Shown: positions 55,057-64,000, numbered from the stretch's first letter. The stretch: DNA of 64,000 nt from Oscillospiraceae bacterium (GCA_031264245.1 JAISEG010000002.1:238360-302359), one strand, 5' to 3'. The notes: generated by a model from the letters alone, not told the origin. Numbers and translations are program-made.

Positions 55057-56843
55057 TGGCGAGAATAAGCAGAAAAGAAGGCGCGGCGGCGGTTTCGCCG
55101 ATAAGCGCCCTTCATGTCTACAAGACCGCCCTATACATTCGTCTATCAGATGAGGATATACGAAAAAAGATAAGCGATTCCATCGGAACGCAGAAAACCA
55201 TGCTGTTGCACTTTCTTGAGTCACAGCCGGACTTGCAGCTATCGGGGACATACGAGGACGTGAATTACACGGGAACAAACTTCAACCGCCCCGGCTTTAC
55301 GCAGATGCTAGAGGACATCGGGACCGGTTTGGTCGATTGCGTGGTCGTAAAGGATTTATCGCGGTTCGGCAGGAGCTCCCTGGAAATGGGAAACTACTTG
55401 GAGCGTGTGTTCCCTTTCCTCGGGGTAAGGTTTATCTCCGTAAACGACGGCTACGATTCGCTTACGGCATCGCTTGACGATAGCAGCCTGATCGTTCCGC
55501 TGAAAAACCTTATGAACGAGGTCTATGCCCGCGACATATCCCGAAAGGTTAGGTCCAGTATTAAGCTGAAACAAAAGCGCGGTGAGTTTGTCGGGTCGGT
55601 AGCTCCATACGGCTACATAAAAAACGGTACAGCCTTCACCCTTGATGAAGAAGCCGCAGCCGTTGTACGCCAAATCTTCGGGTGGATCATAGACGGACAC
55701 AGCGACATAGCTGTCGCCCAAAAGCTAAATGACCTGAATATTATACCACCGAGCCGGTATCGTTTTGAAAAGGGCATCACCAAAGCGAAAAAGCATGAGG
55801 AAACAAGGTTCTGGTATAAGTCAGCCGTCAAGCGCATATCGGAGAACCCCGCCTACACAGGCGTTTTGGCGCAGGCTAAGTATCAATCCAACTTTCTGCG
55901 CGGCGGCGGTCGTACCACTAACGACCGCGACGCATGGATTGTCACGGAGGACGCGCACCCGTCGATTATTGACGCCGAAACCTTTGAAACGGTGCGGAAA
56001 ATACGCGAAGCCCGCAAACAAAATGTAAAAGCGCGGGAGGATTATGTTCCGTATGACAATATTTTTAAGGGATTGATGGTCTGCGGCGATTGCAAAGCGC
56101 ATATGATGCGCGAGAAAGTACGCAGAGCAAGCGGAATAATTAAGTTTTTCTATGTGTGCAATGTTTATGCGCAGGTCGATAGAAACGCCTGTACCATGAA
56201 GAAAATCGCTGAGGATAAGCTGCGGGCGGCGCTATTCGCCTATATCAGCCGCGAAATCAGCCTTGCCGTCGATATGGGCCGCATAATTACGGACTTGCAA
56301 AAACGCGACGCTTATAAAGGGCAGCGCAGTATGACCCTCAAGCAAATTGACGCCCTGCAAAAGAAGCTGTCGGCTAATATGCGTTTCAGAGGTTCTTTGC
56401 GGGAGGATTATAAGGACGGGGTTTTGTCCGAACAGGATTACGCCCTGATGAAAGCGGATTACGACGAGGAAAAGGACAGGCTTGGAGGGGAGCTTGATGT
56501 GCTGTTTGCCGAAAAATCAAGGCAAGAAAATCTGCTTTCGCCCGAAAACAAGTGGACCCGTGAGTTTCGGCGCTTTGAAACGGAGCATTGCCTGTCTGCG
56601 GGTATGGTGTCCTCGCTTGTGGAGCGCATTGAGGTTTACGCGGGCGAGAGAATCGACGTCACCCTGCGTTACCGCGATGAGTTTGAAGCGTTGCGGGAAC
56701 ATCTGAGCCATCTTTGGGATCCCCGCGAAACCTGTTTCGCGGGGAGAGGAGGAGCGACGGAGCGGGCGAGCTTTTCGCCCGGGGGCGGAAAAGAGCAAAG
56801 CGAAGTCCGCGACGACGAGGAAGCGAGGGCGGCAAATGAATAA
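55056..56843 (+). CDS. Large serine recombinase 2
   Basis: 595 aa. Nucleophile Ser31 in [16 protein letters not shown] motif, recombinase domain, zinc-ribbon (CGDC plus two later Cys) and coiled coil. The last 40 residues (from about 555) are unusual: they are encoded by palindromic GC-rich DNA (10-bp hairpin at 56721-56744) and read as a low-complexity Gly/Arg/Glu tail, as if a small element had been added at the 3' end. The ATG overlaps the stop of recombinase 1 by one base, and its own end overlaps recombinase 3 by 8 nt. Confidence 0.94.
   Translation: MARISRKEGAAAVSPISALHVYKTALYIRLSDEDIRKKISDSIGTQKTMLLHFLESQPDLQLSGTYEDVNYTGTNFNRPGFTQMLEDIGTGLVDCVVVKDLSRFGRSSLEMGNYLERVFPFLGVRFISVNDGYDSLTASLDDSSLIVPLKNLMNEVYARDISRKVRSSIKLKQKRGEFVGSVAPYGYIKNGTAFTLDEEAAAVVRQIFGWIIDGHSDIAVAQKLNDLNIIPPSRYRFEKGITKAKKHEETRFWYKSAVKRISENPAYTGVLAQAKYQSNFLRGGGRTTNDRDAWIVTEDAHPSIIDAETFETVRKIREARKQNVKAREDYVPYDNIFKGLMVCGDCKAHMMREKVRRASGIIKFFYVCNVYAQVDRNACTMKKIAEDKLRAALFAYISREISLAVDMGRIITDLQKRDAYKGQRSMTLKQIDALQKKLSANMRFRGSLREDYKDGVLSEQDYALMKADYDEEKDRLGGELDVLFAEKSRQENLLSPENKWTREFRRFETEHCLSAGMVSSLVERIEVYAGERIDVTLRYRDEFEALREHLSHLWDPRETCFAGRGGATERASFSPGGGKEQSEVRDDEEARAANE
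56721..56744. repeat. Hairpin inside the 3' end of recombinase 2
   Basis: CCCCGCGAAA, loop CCTG, TTTCGCGGGG, followed by GGGCGA/TCGCCC near 56772-56788. Looks like an inserted palindromic unit that extended the reading frame. Confidence 0.7.
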
Positions 56844-58422
56844 ATATATTGCTGAATATTTACGGCTCTCGGATGATGATGGAAACTCCGGGGAATCGGG
56901 CAGCATAGCAAGCCAACGACAAATTGTTGAGAGCTACATATCCACCGTACCCGACTTTTCAGGTATGCCGGTCAAGGAGTTTATTGACGATGGATACAGC
57001 GGAACAAACTTTGACCGCCCCGGCGTTAAGCTCCTGCTTGAAGCGGTACGGGGGGGCGAAGTAAGCTGTATCATAGTCAAAGACCTCTCCCGTTTCGGAC
57101 GGCAATATCTTGAAGTCAGCAAATTTATCGAACAGCTATTTCCTTATCTCGGAATCCGTTTTATCGCGGTGAACGACCACTACGACAGCAACAACCATAA
57201 AGGTGCGACAGCCGACATTGACGTGCCTGTGAGGAATATGATAAACGCCATGTACTCAAAGGATATTTCAAAAAAGGTCAAGAGCGCGAAGCGGACGCAA
57301 ATGAAGCAGGGTATTTTTTCAAATGCTTTCGCTCCATATGGTTACATGAAAAGCAAAAACGACAGGCACATCCTGCTTATAGATGAACCCGCCGCCGAGA
57401 TTGTAAGGCGCATATTTGAGCTTGCCGGTGAGGGACACAGCGCGTTTCAGATTGCCGATATGCTAAACGCCGAGGGAGTGTTATCCCCTGCGGCATATAA
57501 AAAGCAGAACGGCAGTAAGCTCGCTGTCAGCAATACGGCAAGGTCATTTTGGACGAATGGGATTATCTCTCGCATACTGCGCGATGAGCGTTACACAGGT
57601 GTGCTTGTGGGCGGTCAGCGTGAAACAACAGCGGTCGGATCAGGCAAGAAACGGCATACGCCGAGGGAATCATGGGTGAGAGTACCCGGCGTGTTGCCTG
57701 TTATTACCCCGCGGGAGGTATTTGAAGCTCTCGCCGCGAAAAGACAGAGGTTTGCCGTGCCCGCGAAGCCGAATACCAACAGGGCGCTATATAAAAAGGT
57801 ACGGTGCGGTTATTGCGGGTTTGTTTGTCAATACCTCGGCGACGCTCCAAAGCCGTATTATCTATGCGATACCGCAAGATATACCGACCGGCATGGTTGC
57901 AAACGCGAGAGAATCCGTGAGAACGAGATAATCGGCACGGTGAGAGCCGCCCTTCATTCGCAAATTATGGCGCTGCCCGACTTGGAAAAACTTTGCCGCG
58001 ACAGTAAAAAGAGCCAGCAAAAAGACGCCTGCGCAGCCGAGGTCACCGCCGAAAGGCTTGATATAGAAATCAAGCGGTTACAGGCTTTCAAGCGTCAGTT
58101 ATATGAACGCTACAAAAGCGGCGCACTCGACAAGACTTCGTTTTTATGTGAACGTGAAAAGGTGTACGCGGACATAAACGCCAAAACAACGGAGCGTGAC
58201 ACGCTGCTTGCCGGAACCGGCGAGCAAGAGGATGTACTTAACTCTGCACAGCAGCTTTTATCCTCGTTTAAGAAGTATCAAGCGCCCGCTGAGCTTCCCG
58301 ATGATGTGATAAACGAGTTGGTTGAAGCGGTATATATTTATGACACGGACAGGATTGAGGTTAAGTTTTCCTTCGGGGATGAAATGGAACGGGCTATCAT
58401 AGCATTGGAGGATATGGCATGA
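56836..58422 (+). CDS. Large serine recombinase 3
   Basis: 528 aa. Nucleophile Ser12 in [16 protein letters not shown] motif, recombinase domain with the [18 protein letters not shown] region, zinc-ribbon (CGYC and [12 protein letters not shown]) and a long C-terminal coiled coil. Its N-terminus is shorter than in the other two. The ATG overlaps the stop of recombinase 2 by 8 nt, so all three are one translational unit. The stop is 52 bp from the inferred crossover, the normal position for an integrase next to attR. Confidence 0.94.
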   Translation: MNKYIAEYLRLSDDDGNSGESGSIASQRQIVESYISTVPDFSGMPVKEFIDDGYSGTNFDRPGVKLLLEAVRGGEVSCIIVKDLSRFGRQYLEVSKFIEQLFPYLGIRFIAVNDHYDSNNHKGATADIDVPVRNMINAMYSKDISKKVKSAKRTQMKQGIFSNAFAPYGYMKSKNDRHILLIDEPAAEIVRRIFELAGEGHSAFQIADMLNAEGVLSPAAYKKQNGSKLAVSNTARSFWTNGIISRILRDERYTGVLVGGQRETTAVGSGKKRHTPRESWVRVPGVLPVITPREVFEALAAKRQRFAVPAKPNTNRALYKKVRCGYCGFVCQYLGDAPKPYYLCDTARYTDRHGCKRERIRENEIIGTVRAALHSQIMALPDLEKLCRDSKKSQQKDACAAEVTAERLDIEIKRLQAFKRQLYERYKSGALDKTSFLCEREKVYADINAKTTERDTLLAGTGEQEDVLNSAQQLLSSFKKYQAPAELPDDVINELVEAVYIYDTDRIEVKFSFGDEMERAIIALEDMA

Positions 58423-58439
58423 ATCGGTTTCGACGGAAA

Positions 58440-58510
58440 GCCAAATAATTTTTTGGTATTGCTTGACATCAGCAGGGCCTGCCGGACCTGCCGGCGGACC
58501 TGCCGGTCCC
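58440..58510 (+). other. Putative attR, GG core at 58475-58476
   Basis: Element bases end TTGACATCAGCA and are followed by GG and host collagen codons. Joined to the left end, attP would read TTGACATCAGCA-GG-TGATGACGTTAT with 8 of 12 inverted matches around the GG. Confidence 0.55.
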
Positions 58511-59470
58511 ACCGGAGCAACAGGTTCAACCGGCGCGCCGGGCGCGGCTGGCCCCACTGGTTCCACCGGTCCGCAGGGAGCTGTCGGACCGCAGGGTTCC
58601 CAGGGTATTCAAGGCATCCCCGGCACAGTCGGTCCCACCGGTTCCACCGGTCCGCAGGGAGCTGCCGGACCGCAGGGTCTCCAGGGTATTCAAGGCATTC
58701 CCGGCACAGTCGGTCCTGTCGGACCCACCGGTCCGCAAGGCCCTGTCGGTCCTCAGGGTCCCCAGGGTATACAGGGCATTCCCGGCGCAACAGGTTCCAC
58801 GGGTTCCACCGGACCTCAAGGTCCCCAGGGTATTCAAGGCGTCGCCGGAGCCGTCGGCGCGGCAGGAGCTACCGGTCCGCAGGGTCCCCAGGGTATTCAA
58901 GGCATTCAGGGAATCTCCGGCGCTACCGGCGCAACAGGCGCCACGGGAGCTACCGGGGCCACCGGGGCTACGGGAGCCACAGGAGCTACCGGGGTCGCAG
59001 GCATCCAGGGTGTCCCCGGTACAACCGGAGCTACTGGCGCCGCGGGTGCAACAGGGGCTACCGGAACCGGAGTAACCGCGGCAAACATGTCTGCGCAAAA
59101 CCAGACAGGCGCTACAATAGCAGTGGTACTCGGCGGAACCCCGGTTTCACTTCCAAACAACCAGGTTTTAAACAGCTTTACTGTAGGCGGAGGCAATACC
59201 AACTTTACAGCAGCGCAGTCGGGGCTGTATTTTGTCACATATGAAATCCACACAACAGTGGATCTCGCGCTGAGCTCCCGTGTCACGCTGAACGGCACAG
59301 CGATTCCGGCCTCTGTCTATTCGCCTATTTTATCCTCTGATTTCTCAAATTCCTTCTTTGTCACTCTCACCGCGGGGGACGTCCTTGAGCTTCAGCTATT
59401 TGGTTTTTTAGGCGTGGCTATACTTCAGGACGGAGCAGGCGCGACCTTGAATGTAATCCGCCTCAGCTAG
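58463..59470 (+). CDS. Collagen repeats and C-terminal head of the interrupted BclA-like protein
   Basis: The frame is open from 58448, with no RBS and no natural start; TTG 58463 is just the first possible codon, and the host part begins at 58475. From there 331 codons encode about 190 residues of Gly-X-Y repeats (rich in [11 protein letters not shown] and GATGATGAT units). A C-terminal beta-rich head of about 135 residues follows ([28 protein letters not shown], ending VIRLS), like the BclA trimerisation domain of exosporium filaments. The N-terminal anchor is absent here and is found at 32418-32788. A strong terminator follows. In the present arrangement it is probably not translated. Confidence 0.85.
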   Translation: MTSAGPAGPAGGPAGPTGATGSTGAPGAAGPTGSTGPQGAVGPQGSQGIQGIPGTVGPTGSTGPQGAAGPQGLQGIQGIPGTVGPVGPTGPQGPVGPQGPQGIQGIPGATGSTGSTGPQGPQGIQGVAGAVGAAGATGPQGPQGIQGIQGISGATGATGATGATGATGATGATGATGVAGIQGVPGTTGATGAAGATGATGTGVTAANMSAQNQTGATIAVVLGGTPVSLPNNQVLNSFTVGGGNTNFTAAQSGLYFVTYEIHTTVDLALSSRVTLNGTAIPASVYSPILSSDFSNSFFVTLTAGDVLELQLFGFLGVAILQDGAGATLNVIRLS

Positions 59471-59514
59471 CGATCCCTTCCAATAAATTTTACAGCAGGC
59501 TTAAAACAGCGCAA

Positions 59515-59560
59515 AGCGCTGGAACAAACCGCCGCGGCGGTGTGTTCCAGCGCTCTTTTG
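59515..59560. terminator. Terminator between the collagen gene and purL
   Basis: A 20-bp near-perfect palindrome (59515-59534 with 59535-59554, one mismatch) followed by CTTTTG and an AT-rich stretch. It ends the collagen transcript and may also serve the leftward purL transcript. Confidence 0.85.
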
Positions 59561-59587
59561 TTATATTTATTTAATCATGTATAATAG

Positions 59588-62500
59588 TTATACCATAAAA
59601 TACCTTACCCCGCCTTCAAACAGGGGCTGGTGCTTCTCAAAATATATATTCTTCGCGACATGCTCTCCCCGGCGCTCCGTATGCCCCATCTTGCCCAGGA
59701 TACGCCCGTCCGGGCTTATTATTCCTTCTATCGCCATTGCCGAACCGTTCGGGTTTACCGATATATCCATCGAAGGCATCAAATCCTCACCCACATATTG
59801 AAACGCGATCTGACCGTTGTCAATAAGGCTGTCAATTATCTCCTTGTTCGCAACGAAGCGGCCTTCGCCGTGCGAGACAGGTATCGCGTGAAGGTCGTCC
59901 ACCTCGCACATGGAAAGCCACGGCGACTTCGTGCTTGAAACCCTTGTCAGCACATATTTCGACTGATGCCTGCCGATCACGTTGTAGGTCAGCGTCGGGC
60001 TGTTTTCGTCCACAGTCCTTATCTCGCCGAAGGGCAGAAGTCCCAGCTTTACAAGCGCCTGAAACCCGTTGCATATCCCCAGCATCAGCCCGTCATTTTT
60101 GTAGAGCAGCTCATGCGTGGCCTCTGTGATACGCTCATTTCTGAAAAATGAAGTGATAAACTTGGCCGAGCCGTCCGGCTCATCCCCGCCGGAGAATCCT
60201 CCCGGCAAAATGATCATCTGCGCCCGCCGTATCGCCTTTTCCAGCTCGTCCGCGGACCTTTCCAGGTCTGACGGCGCGCGGTTTCGGATTATTACGATCT
60301 CCGCTTCGCCGCCCGCCCGTTCAACCGCCCGCTTTGTGTCGTATTCGCAGTTTGTTCCGGGAAATACGGGTATCACCGCGAGCGGCTTTGCGACCGAGGT
60401 CTGCCTTTTTATCTGACTTTTGGCGTAGCAGCTCACCCGTTGGATGTTGCCCTCCGCCGCCGCCCTGGTGGGGAAAATCTTTTCAAGCGGCTTTTCCCAC
60501 GCCCGGATCAGGCTTTCTATGGTCTCTCTCCTGTCAAATATTTCAATTACCTTTTCCGCGGTCGTCCGCCCGATAAAGAGCGCGCCGTCTATCTTTTCAC
60601 TGGTCTCGACCAGCACTCCCCCGCAGTAATCAGTATAAAATACATTTTCATCGACGTTTCTTGACGCCTTGAAGCCGACGCCGTTTCCAAACGACATCTT
60701 CATTATGCCCTCGACGCCCGTACCCGTGCCCAAAGCCCACGCCGAAACGATTTTCCCCCCGCGTATAAGCCCGTGCACCTTTTCCCATATCTCCTTCAAG
60801 CCCTCAAAGCCGCCGTCCTCGGACCTGAACAGATATACGGAGCTGCCCGCCCGCTTGAACTCCGGCGACACTATGTTTGACGCATCCTCCGCGCATATCG
60901 CGAAGGAGACCAACGTCGGCGGAACGTCAAGCTCCATAAACGAACCGGACATGGAGTCCTTTCCGCCTATAGCCGCTATGCCCAGCTCCTTTTGCGCCTT
61001 GAACGCACCCAGAAGCGCCGAAAACGGCTTGCCCCACCTGACAGGATCGTTTCTCAGCCGCTCAAAATATTCCTGCAACGTAAGATAGGATTTTTTATAG
61101 TCGCAGCCGGACGCGACAAGCTTCGAAACCGACGACACCACAGCCATCTTCGCCCCCTCAAACGGATTTTGCTCCGATATATACGGGTCAAAGCCATATG
61201 CCATCACCGAACAGGTGGTCGTCTCCCCTCCGTCCACAGGGAAAAGCGCCGCCATCGACTGCGCCGGGGTGAGCTGCGCCTTGCCTCCAAACGGCATCAG
61301 CACCGAAGCCGCCCCGATGGTTCCGTCGAACATCTCCACAAGTCCGCGCCTGGACGCGGCAGACAACTGTGAGATTATATCGATAAGGCTGTCCTCCGCG
61401 TTTTTCTTTATCACCGGCTTTGCCAGCTTATTTATTTTTACGGATGAGTGCTTCACAGCGCCGTTGGAATCCAAAAATTCACGGCTTATATCAACAATTT
61501 TTTTGCCGTTCCAGTTCATTTTCAGCCGCGGCTCCTCCGTCACGGACGCGACCACAGTGGCTTCCAGGTTTTCACCGTTCGCCATCTCTATAAACCTTTC
61601 CGCGTCCGCCGGATCCACCACCACCGCCATACGCTCCTGCGACTCGGAAATGGCGATTTCGGTGCCGTCGAGACCCTCATACTTCTTGGGAACCTTGTCA
61701 AGCTCAATGACAAGCCCGTCGGCAAGCTCGCCTATCGCCACCGACACCCCGCCCGCGCCGAAGTCGTTGCACCGCTTTATCATCCCCGACACCTCCGGGT
61801 TTCTGAAAAGCCGCTGTATTTTTCTCTCCTCCGGCGGATTGCCCTTCTGCACCTCCGAAGCGCAGTCGGTCAGCGAATCCAGCGTGTGCGTCTTTGACGA
61901 GCCTGTGGCCCCGCCCAGTCCGTCCCTGCCGGTTCTCCCTCCAAGCAATATTATTACGTCGCCGTCCTCCGGGCGCTTTCTAACAATATTCTTCGCCGGG
62001 GCGGCTCCGACGACAGCTCCGATTTCCAGCCGCTTCGCCACATAGCCCGGATGGTACAGCTCGTCCACTATGCCTGTCGCAAGCCCTATCTGGTTGCCGT
62101 ATGAGGAATAACCCTCGGCCGCCGTCCGTGTAAGCTTCCTCTGCGGGAGCTTGCCCGCCGGCGTCTCACTCACAGGCAGGGTCGGGTCGCCCGCGCCCGT
62201 CACCCGCATCGCCTGATATACGTATGACCTCCCCGAAAGCGGATCGCGTATCGCGCCGCCCAAGCAGGTCGCCGCGCCGCCGAACGGCTCGATTTCGGTC
62301 GGATGGTTATGCGTCTCGTTTTTAAACATCAGTATCCAGTCCTCCGGCTTCCCGTCGACCATAGCCTCGACCTTGACACTGCACGCGTTGATTTCCTCCG
62401 ATTCGTCAAGCAGCGGCAGCAAGCCCCGCTTTTTCAGCAGCTTTACCCCGATTGTCGCTATATCCATAAGGGTACACGGGCGGTTATCCGCACCGCCGCC

Positions 62501-63277
62501 GTATACCTCTTCCCTTGCGCCGAGGTATTCGCCGTACGCCTCCAGTATATCCTCGTCCTCTATTGCGATATGGGTTATATTTGTGGAAAAGGTCGTGTGC
62601 CTGCAATGATCCGACCAGTATGTATCCACCATTTTAAGCTCGGTTATAGTGGGGTCCCGCCCCTCCTTTTTGAAATAACCCTGCAAAAATTCGATGTCGT
62701 CCATATCCATCGCCAGACCGTTTTCATTCCATACCTTAGCAAGTCCCGCGGCGTCAAGTCCGGTAAATCCGTCAAGCACGGCAACCTCGGTCGGAACGTT
62801 AAATTTCCCCTCCAGCGTGTCCGGCTTCGCAAGCCCCGCCTCCCTGCTCTCCACAGGGTTGATGAGGTGGTTTTTCACCCTCATCTCAGTCAGCTTATCC
62901 AGCGCTTCCCCGAAGATATACAGCTTTGCCGTCTGCACCCTCGGTCTTTCCCCCCTTGTCATCATCTGTATACACTGCGCGCAGGAGTCGGCTCTCTGGT
63001 CGTACTGCCCGGGCAGCGCCTCCACAGCGATGACGGTGACATTTCCTCCCTGCTCCGGCAGAGTTTCCAAATGCCAAAGATCGGTCTGCGGCTCGGACAT
63101 CACAGTTGAACACGCCTTGATGAACACGTCCCCGGTTATATTCTCAACATCATACCTGTTAAATATTTTAAGTGATGAAAGCTTTATTCCATAGGCTTCG
63201 TAAATATCGCTCAGGACCTTTTTAGCCTCGATATCAAAGCCGTCCCTGCGCTCCGTATATACCCTGTAAACTGACAT
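59588..63277 (-). CDS. purL: Phosphoribosylformylglycinamidine synthase, single-chain
   Basis: 1229 aa, the long one-piece form found in many Clostridia and Proteobacteria. Linker and first AIR-synthase half contain TYWSDHCRHTTF with the catalytic His and MFKNETHNHPTEIEPFGGAA. The second half has GGKDSMSGSF. The C-terminal glutamine amidotransferase starts PLAVIPVFPGTNCEYDT and has the nucleophile Cys in GICNGFQ (near residue 1088) with SHGEGRF. It makes FGAM in step 4 of purine synthesis. The ATG at 63277 has AAGGAA rather far upstream (about 13 bases). No other pur gene is in the window. Confidence 0.96.
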   Translation of the reverse strand: MSVYRVYTERRDGFDIEAKKVLSDIYEAYGIKLSSLKIFNRYDVENITGDVFIKACSTVMSEPQTDLWHLETLPEQGGNVTVIAVEALPGQYDQRADSCAQCIQMMTRGERPRVQTAKLYIFGEALDKLTEMRVKNHLINPVESREAGLAKPDTLEGKFNVPTEVAVLDGFTGLDAAGLAKVWNENGLAMDMDDIEFLQGYFKKEGRDPTITELKMVDTYWSDHCRHTTFSTNITHIAIEDEDILEAYGEYLGAREEVYGGGADNRPCTLMDIATIGVKLLKKRGLLPLLDESEEINACSVKVEAMVDGKPEDWILMFKNETHNHPTEIEPFGGAATCLGGAIRDPLSGRSYVYQAMRVTGAGDPTLPVSETPAGKLPQRKLTRTAAEGYSSYGNQIGLATGIVDELYHPGYVAKRLEIGAVVGAAPAKNIVRKRPEDGDVIILLGGRTGRDGLGGATGSSKTHTLDSLTDCASEVQKGNPPEERKIQRLFRNPEVSGMIKRCNDFGAGGVSVAIGELADGLVIELDKVPKKYEGLDGTEIAISESQERMAVVVDPADAERFIEMANGENLEATVVASVTEEPRLKMNWNGKKIVDISREFLDSNGAVKHSSVKINKLAKPVIKKNAEDSLIDIISQLSAASRRGLVEMFDGTIGAASVLMPFGGKAQLTPAQSMAALFPVDGGETTTCSVMAYGFDPYISEQNPFEGAKMAVVSSVSKLVASGCDYKKSYLTLQEYFERLRNDPVRWGKPFSALLGAFKAQKELGIAAIGGKDSMSGSFMELDVPPTLVSFAICAEDASNIVSPEFKRAGSSVYLFRSEDGGFEGLKEIWEKVHGLIRGGKIVSAWALGTGTGVEGIMKMSFGNGVGFKASRNVDENVFYTDYCGGVLVETSEKIDGALFIGRTTAEKVIEIFDRRETIESLIRAWEKPLEKIFPTRAAAEGNIQRVSCYAKSQIKRQTSVAKPLAVIPVFPGTNCEYDTKRAVERAGGEAEIVIIRNRAPSDLERSADELEKAIRRAQMIILPGGFSGGDEPDGSAKFITSFFRNERITEATHELLYKNDGLMLGICNGFQALVKLGLLPFGEIRTVDENSPTLTYNVIGRHQSKYVLTRVSSTKSPWLSMCEVDDLHAIPVSHGEGRFVANKEIIDSLIDNGQIAFQYVGEDLMPSMDISVNPNGSAMAIEGIISPDGRILGKMGHTERRGEHVAKNIYFEKHQPLFEGGVRYFMV

Positions 63278-63390
63278 ATTTTGTGACCATTCCTTTCCTT
63301 GCCTCGGCGCTGCCGCACCGACAGACCGCAGGGAGTTTGTCAGACCCCTGCGGTCCCTAATGATCCTTATTCAGACATATTTCCCCGCCG

Positions 63391-63693
63391 TTATTCCGAG
63401 ACTCCCCCGGCTTCATCCGCGCCGCCGTCCGCCTCACAGACCCCGGCTTCTGTCTCGCAGCAGTCGCAGCGCTCATCGCCGCAATCGCAATCCTCTTCCT
63501 CGCAGTCCAGCTCGTCAATAAAGAAGTCGTCCTCTAAGCTGCCGTGAAATTCACAGTCCTTAAAGTTGAAGGTTTTGCCTGCGTTCCCCGCGTTTTTCTT
63601 TATCTGCGAAAACATGAAGCCTGCCGCGGCGCCTATAAGGAAAGCGCCCGCCAGCGCCGTCGCGGATACGTATCTGTTATTTCTGCACATCAT
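63391..63693 (-). CDS. Small membrane protein with acidic Cys-rich tail
   Basis: 100 aa. One hydrophobic segment (ALAGAFLIGAAAGFMF, about 13-28) and a short basic stretch (KKNAG) are followed by a tail of about 50 residues very rich in Asp, Glu and Cys (DCEEEDCDCGDERCDCC). The tail could bind metals. GGAGG lies about eleven bases before ATG 63693; ATG 63690 is also possible. It resembles the YtxH-like group in its N-terminal glycine-rich segment only. Function unknown. The plus-strand frame over the same bases is Ser/Gln/Pro low complexity and is taken as a shadow. Confidence 0.65.
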   Translation of the reverse strand: MMCRNNRYVSATALAGAFLIGAAAGFMFSQIKKNAGNAGKTFNFKDCEFHGSLEDDFFIDELDCEEEDCDCGDERCDCCETEAGVCEADGGADEAGGVSE

Positions 63694-64000
63694 AATATAT
63701 TCAACCTCCGTTTTTTCTTGTGGTATCTTATGGTATATTTATTTAATAAGCGTATAATATAGCCGCCTGTAAGTATTATATTACAATTTCGCAAAATAAT
63801 CAAACAAAAAACTGTAAAAATAATATTTTCGATATAATTCAACATAAATTGTGCAATCACAACAAAAATCCCGTCCCCGCCCACGGCTACCGCATTTACT
63901 TTTTTCAAAAGAGAAAAAGCTAGTTTTTCCTGTTTTAGAGGTGTTTGCGTAGCACAAAACAAGGATTTTTCGAGAATTTACTAGCGCAATCCGCTTCAAA
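63694..64000. other. AT-rich stretch without a supported gene
   Basis: The last 307 bp are AT-rich. Two minus-strand frames of 72 and 90 codons exist but lack an RBS and have no recognisable features. Promoter sequences for the small membrane protein are expected here, but I could not fix one. Confidence 0.4.

Larger units (their letters stand above)
32789..58476. mobile_element. About 25.7-kb intervening element with three serine recombinases and glycan-catabolism cargo
   Basis: The element separates the N-terminal part (32418-32788) from the collagen repeats and head domain (58475-59470) of one gene. Its right end holds three tandem large serine recombinases (53377-58422) ending 52 bp from the junction, the usual place for an integrase beside its att site. 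The cargo between 33187 and 52647 is an amino-sugar and glycan degradation cluster plus a TetR-type regulator. A DUF6870-like ORF and an IS256 scar follow. No conjugation, replication or phage structural genes are seen, so it is not a self-transmissible ICE or an intact prophage. Flanking rsmI and purL are ordinary chromosomal genes. Boundaries are inferred from frame and collagen phase, not from a long direct repeat. Confidence 0.75.

Noticed and set aside
32789..58476. Interpretation as an intact prophage or conjugative element
   Set aside because: No capsid, tail, portal, relaxase, type IV secretion or replication genes are present.
58480..59080. CRISPR-like regular repeats
   Set aside because: Repeats are 9-bp-based collagen codons without unique spacers of constant length; an open frame runs through them.
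58526..59298. Long minus-strand and alternative-frame ORFs over the collagen repeats
   Set aside because: They mirror the Gly-X-Y triplet DNA, consist of Gly/Thr/Ala/Cys low complexity and have no RBS.
63690..63962. 90-codon minus-strand ORF at the right edge
   Set aside because: No RBS, AT-rich composition with spurious hydrophobic stretches, and overlaps the upstream region of the small membrane protein.

Overview
The window looks like the chromosome of an anaerobic, spore-former-type Firmicute (class Clostridia). The evidence is a single-chain pyruvate:ferredoxin oxidoreductase, strong AGGAGG-type ribosome binding sites, sigma-A-like promoters, a DUF1385-prmC pair, a long one-piece PurL, a BclA-like collagen protein and TndX-type large serine recombinases. 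No species can be named from sequence reading alone.

Housekeeping part 1 (1-32200). A truncated membrane protein and comM run leftward. Rightward follow nifJ (1207 aa, own promoter and hairpin-rich leader), a divergent MetRS-like gene with a degenerate KMSKS loop, and a candidate 6S RNA. Then come a polysaccharide deacetylase and a two-gene ABC exporter. A long leftward block holds tsaD, rimI, a YwlE-like phosphatase, polA, cysS, cysE, pgsA, rimO, recX, recA, prmC and a DUF1385 gene. It continues with a histidine kinase, response regulator and lipoprotein operon, a glycosyltransferase and rsmI. Several intergenic gaps hold long perfect hairpins, and the gap upstream of tsaD holds a duplicated leader plus a 151-bp element with terminal inverted repeats.

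Inserted element (about 32789-58476, about 25.7 kb). At 32418 a gene starts with its own RBS, encodes a Pro/Cys-rich N-terminus, begins Gly-X-Y repeats and is cut off. At 58463 the missing collagen repeats and C-terminal head domain resume without RBS or start context. Three tandem large serine recombinases end 52 bp before that point. A GG dinucleotide present at both junctions gives an in-frame, Gly-X-Y-phased fusion of 454 aa. The matching reconstructed attP has an imperfect inverted repeat around the GG. The cargo is an amino-sugar/glycan catabolism cluster: two GH20 hexosaminidases, nagA, nagB, a ROK kinase, a GH2, a zincin-fold glycosidase, two FAD oxidoreductases and two solute-binding lipoproteins without permeases. 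It also carries a GNAT, a TetR-type regulator and an IS256 scar. I propose that this is an excisable intervening element in a spore-surface collagen gene, comparable in logic to skin in sigK.

Housekeeping part 2 (59588-64000). purL and a small acidic Cys-rich membrane protein run leftward after a strong terminator that separates them from the collagen gene.
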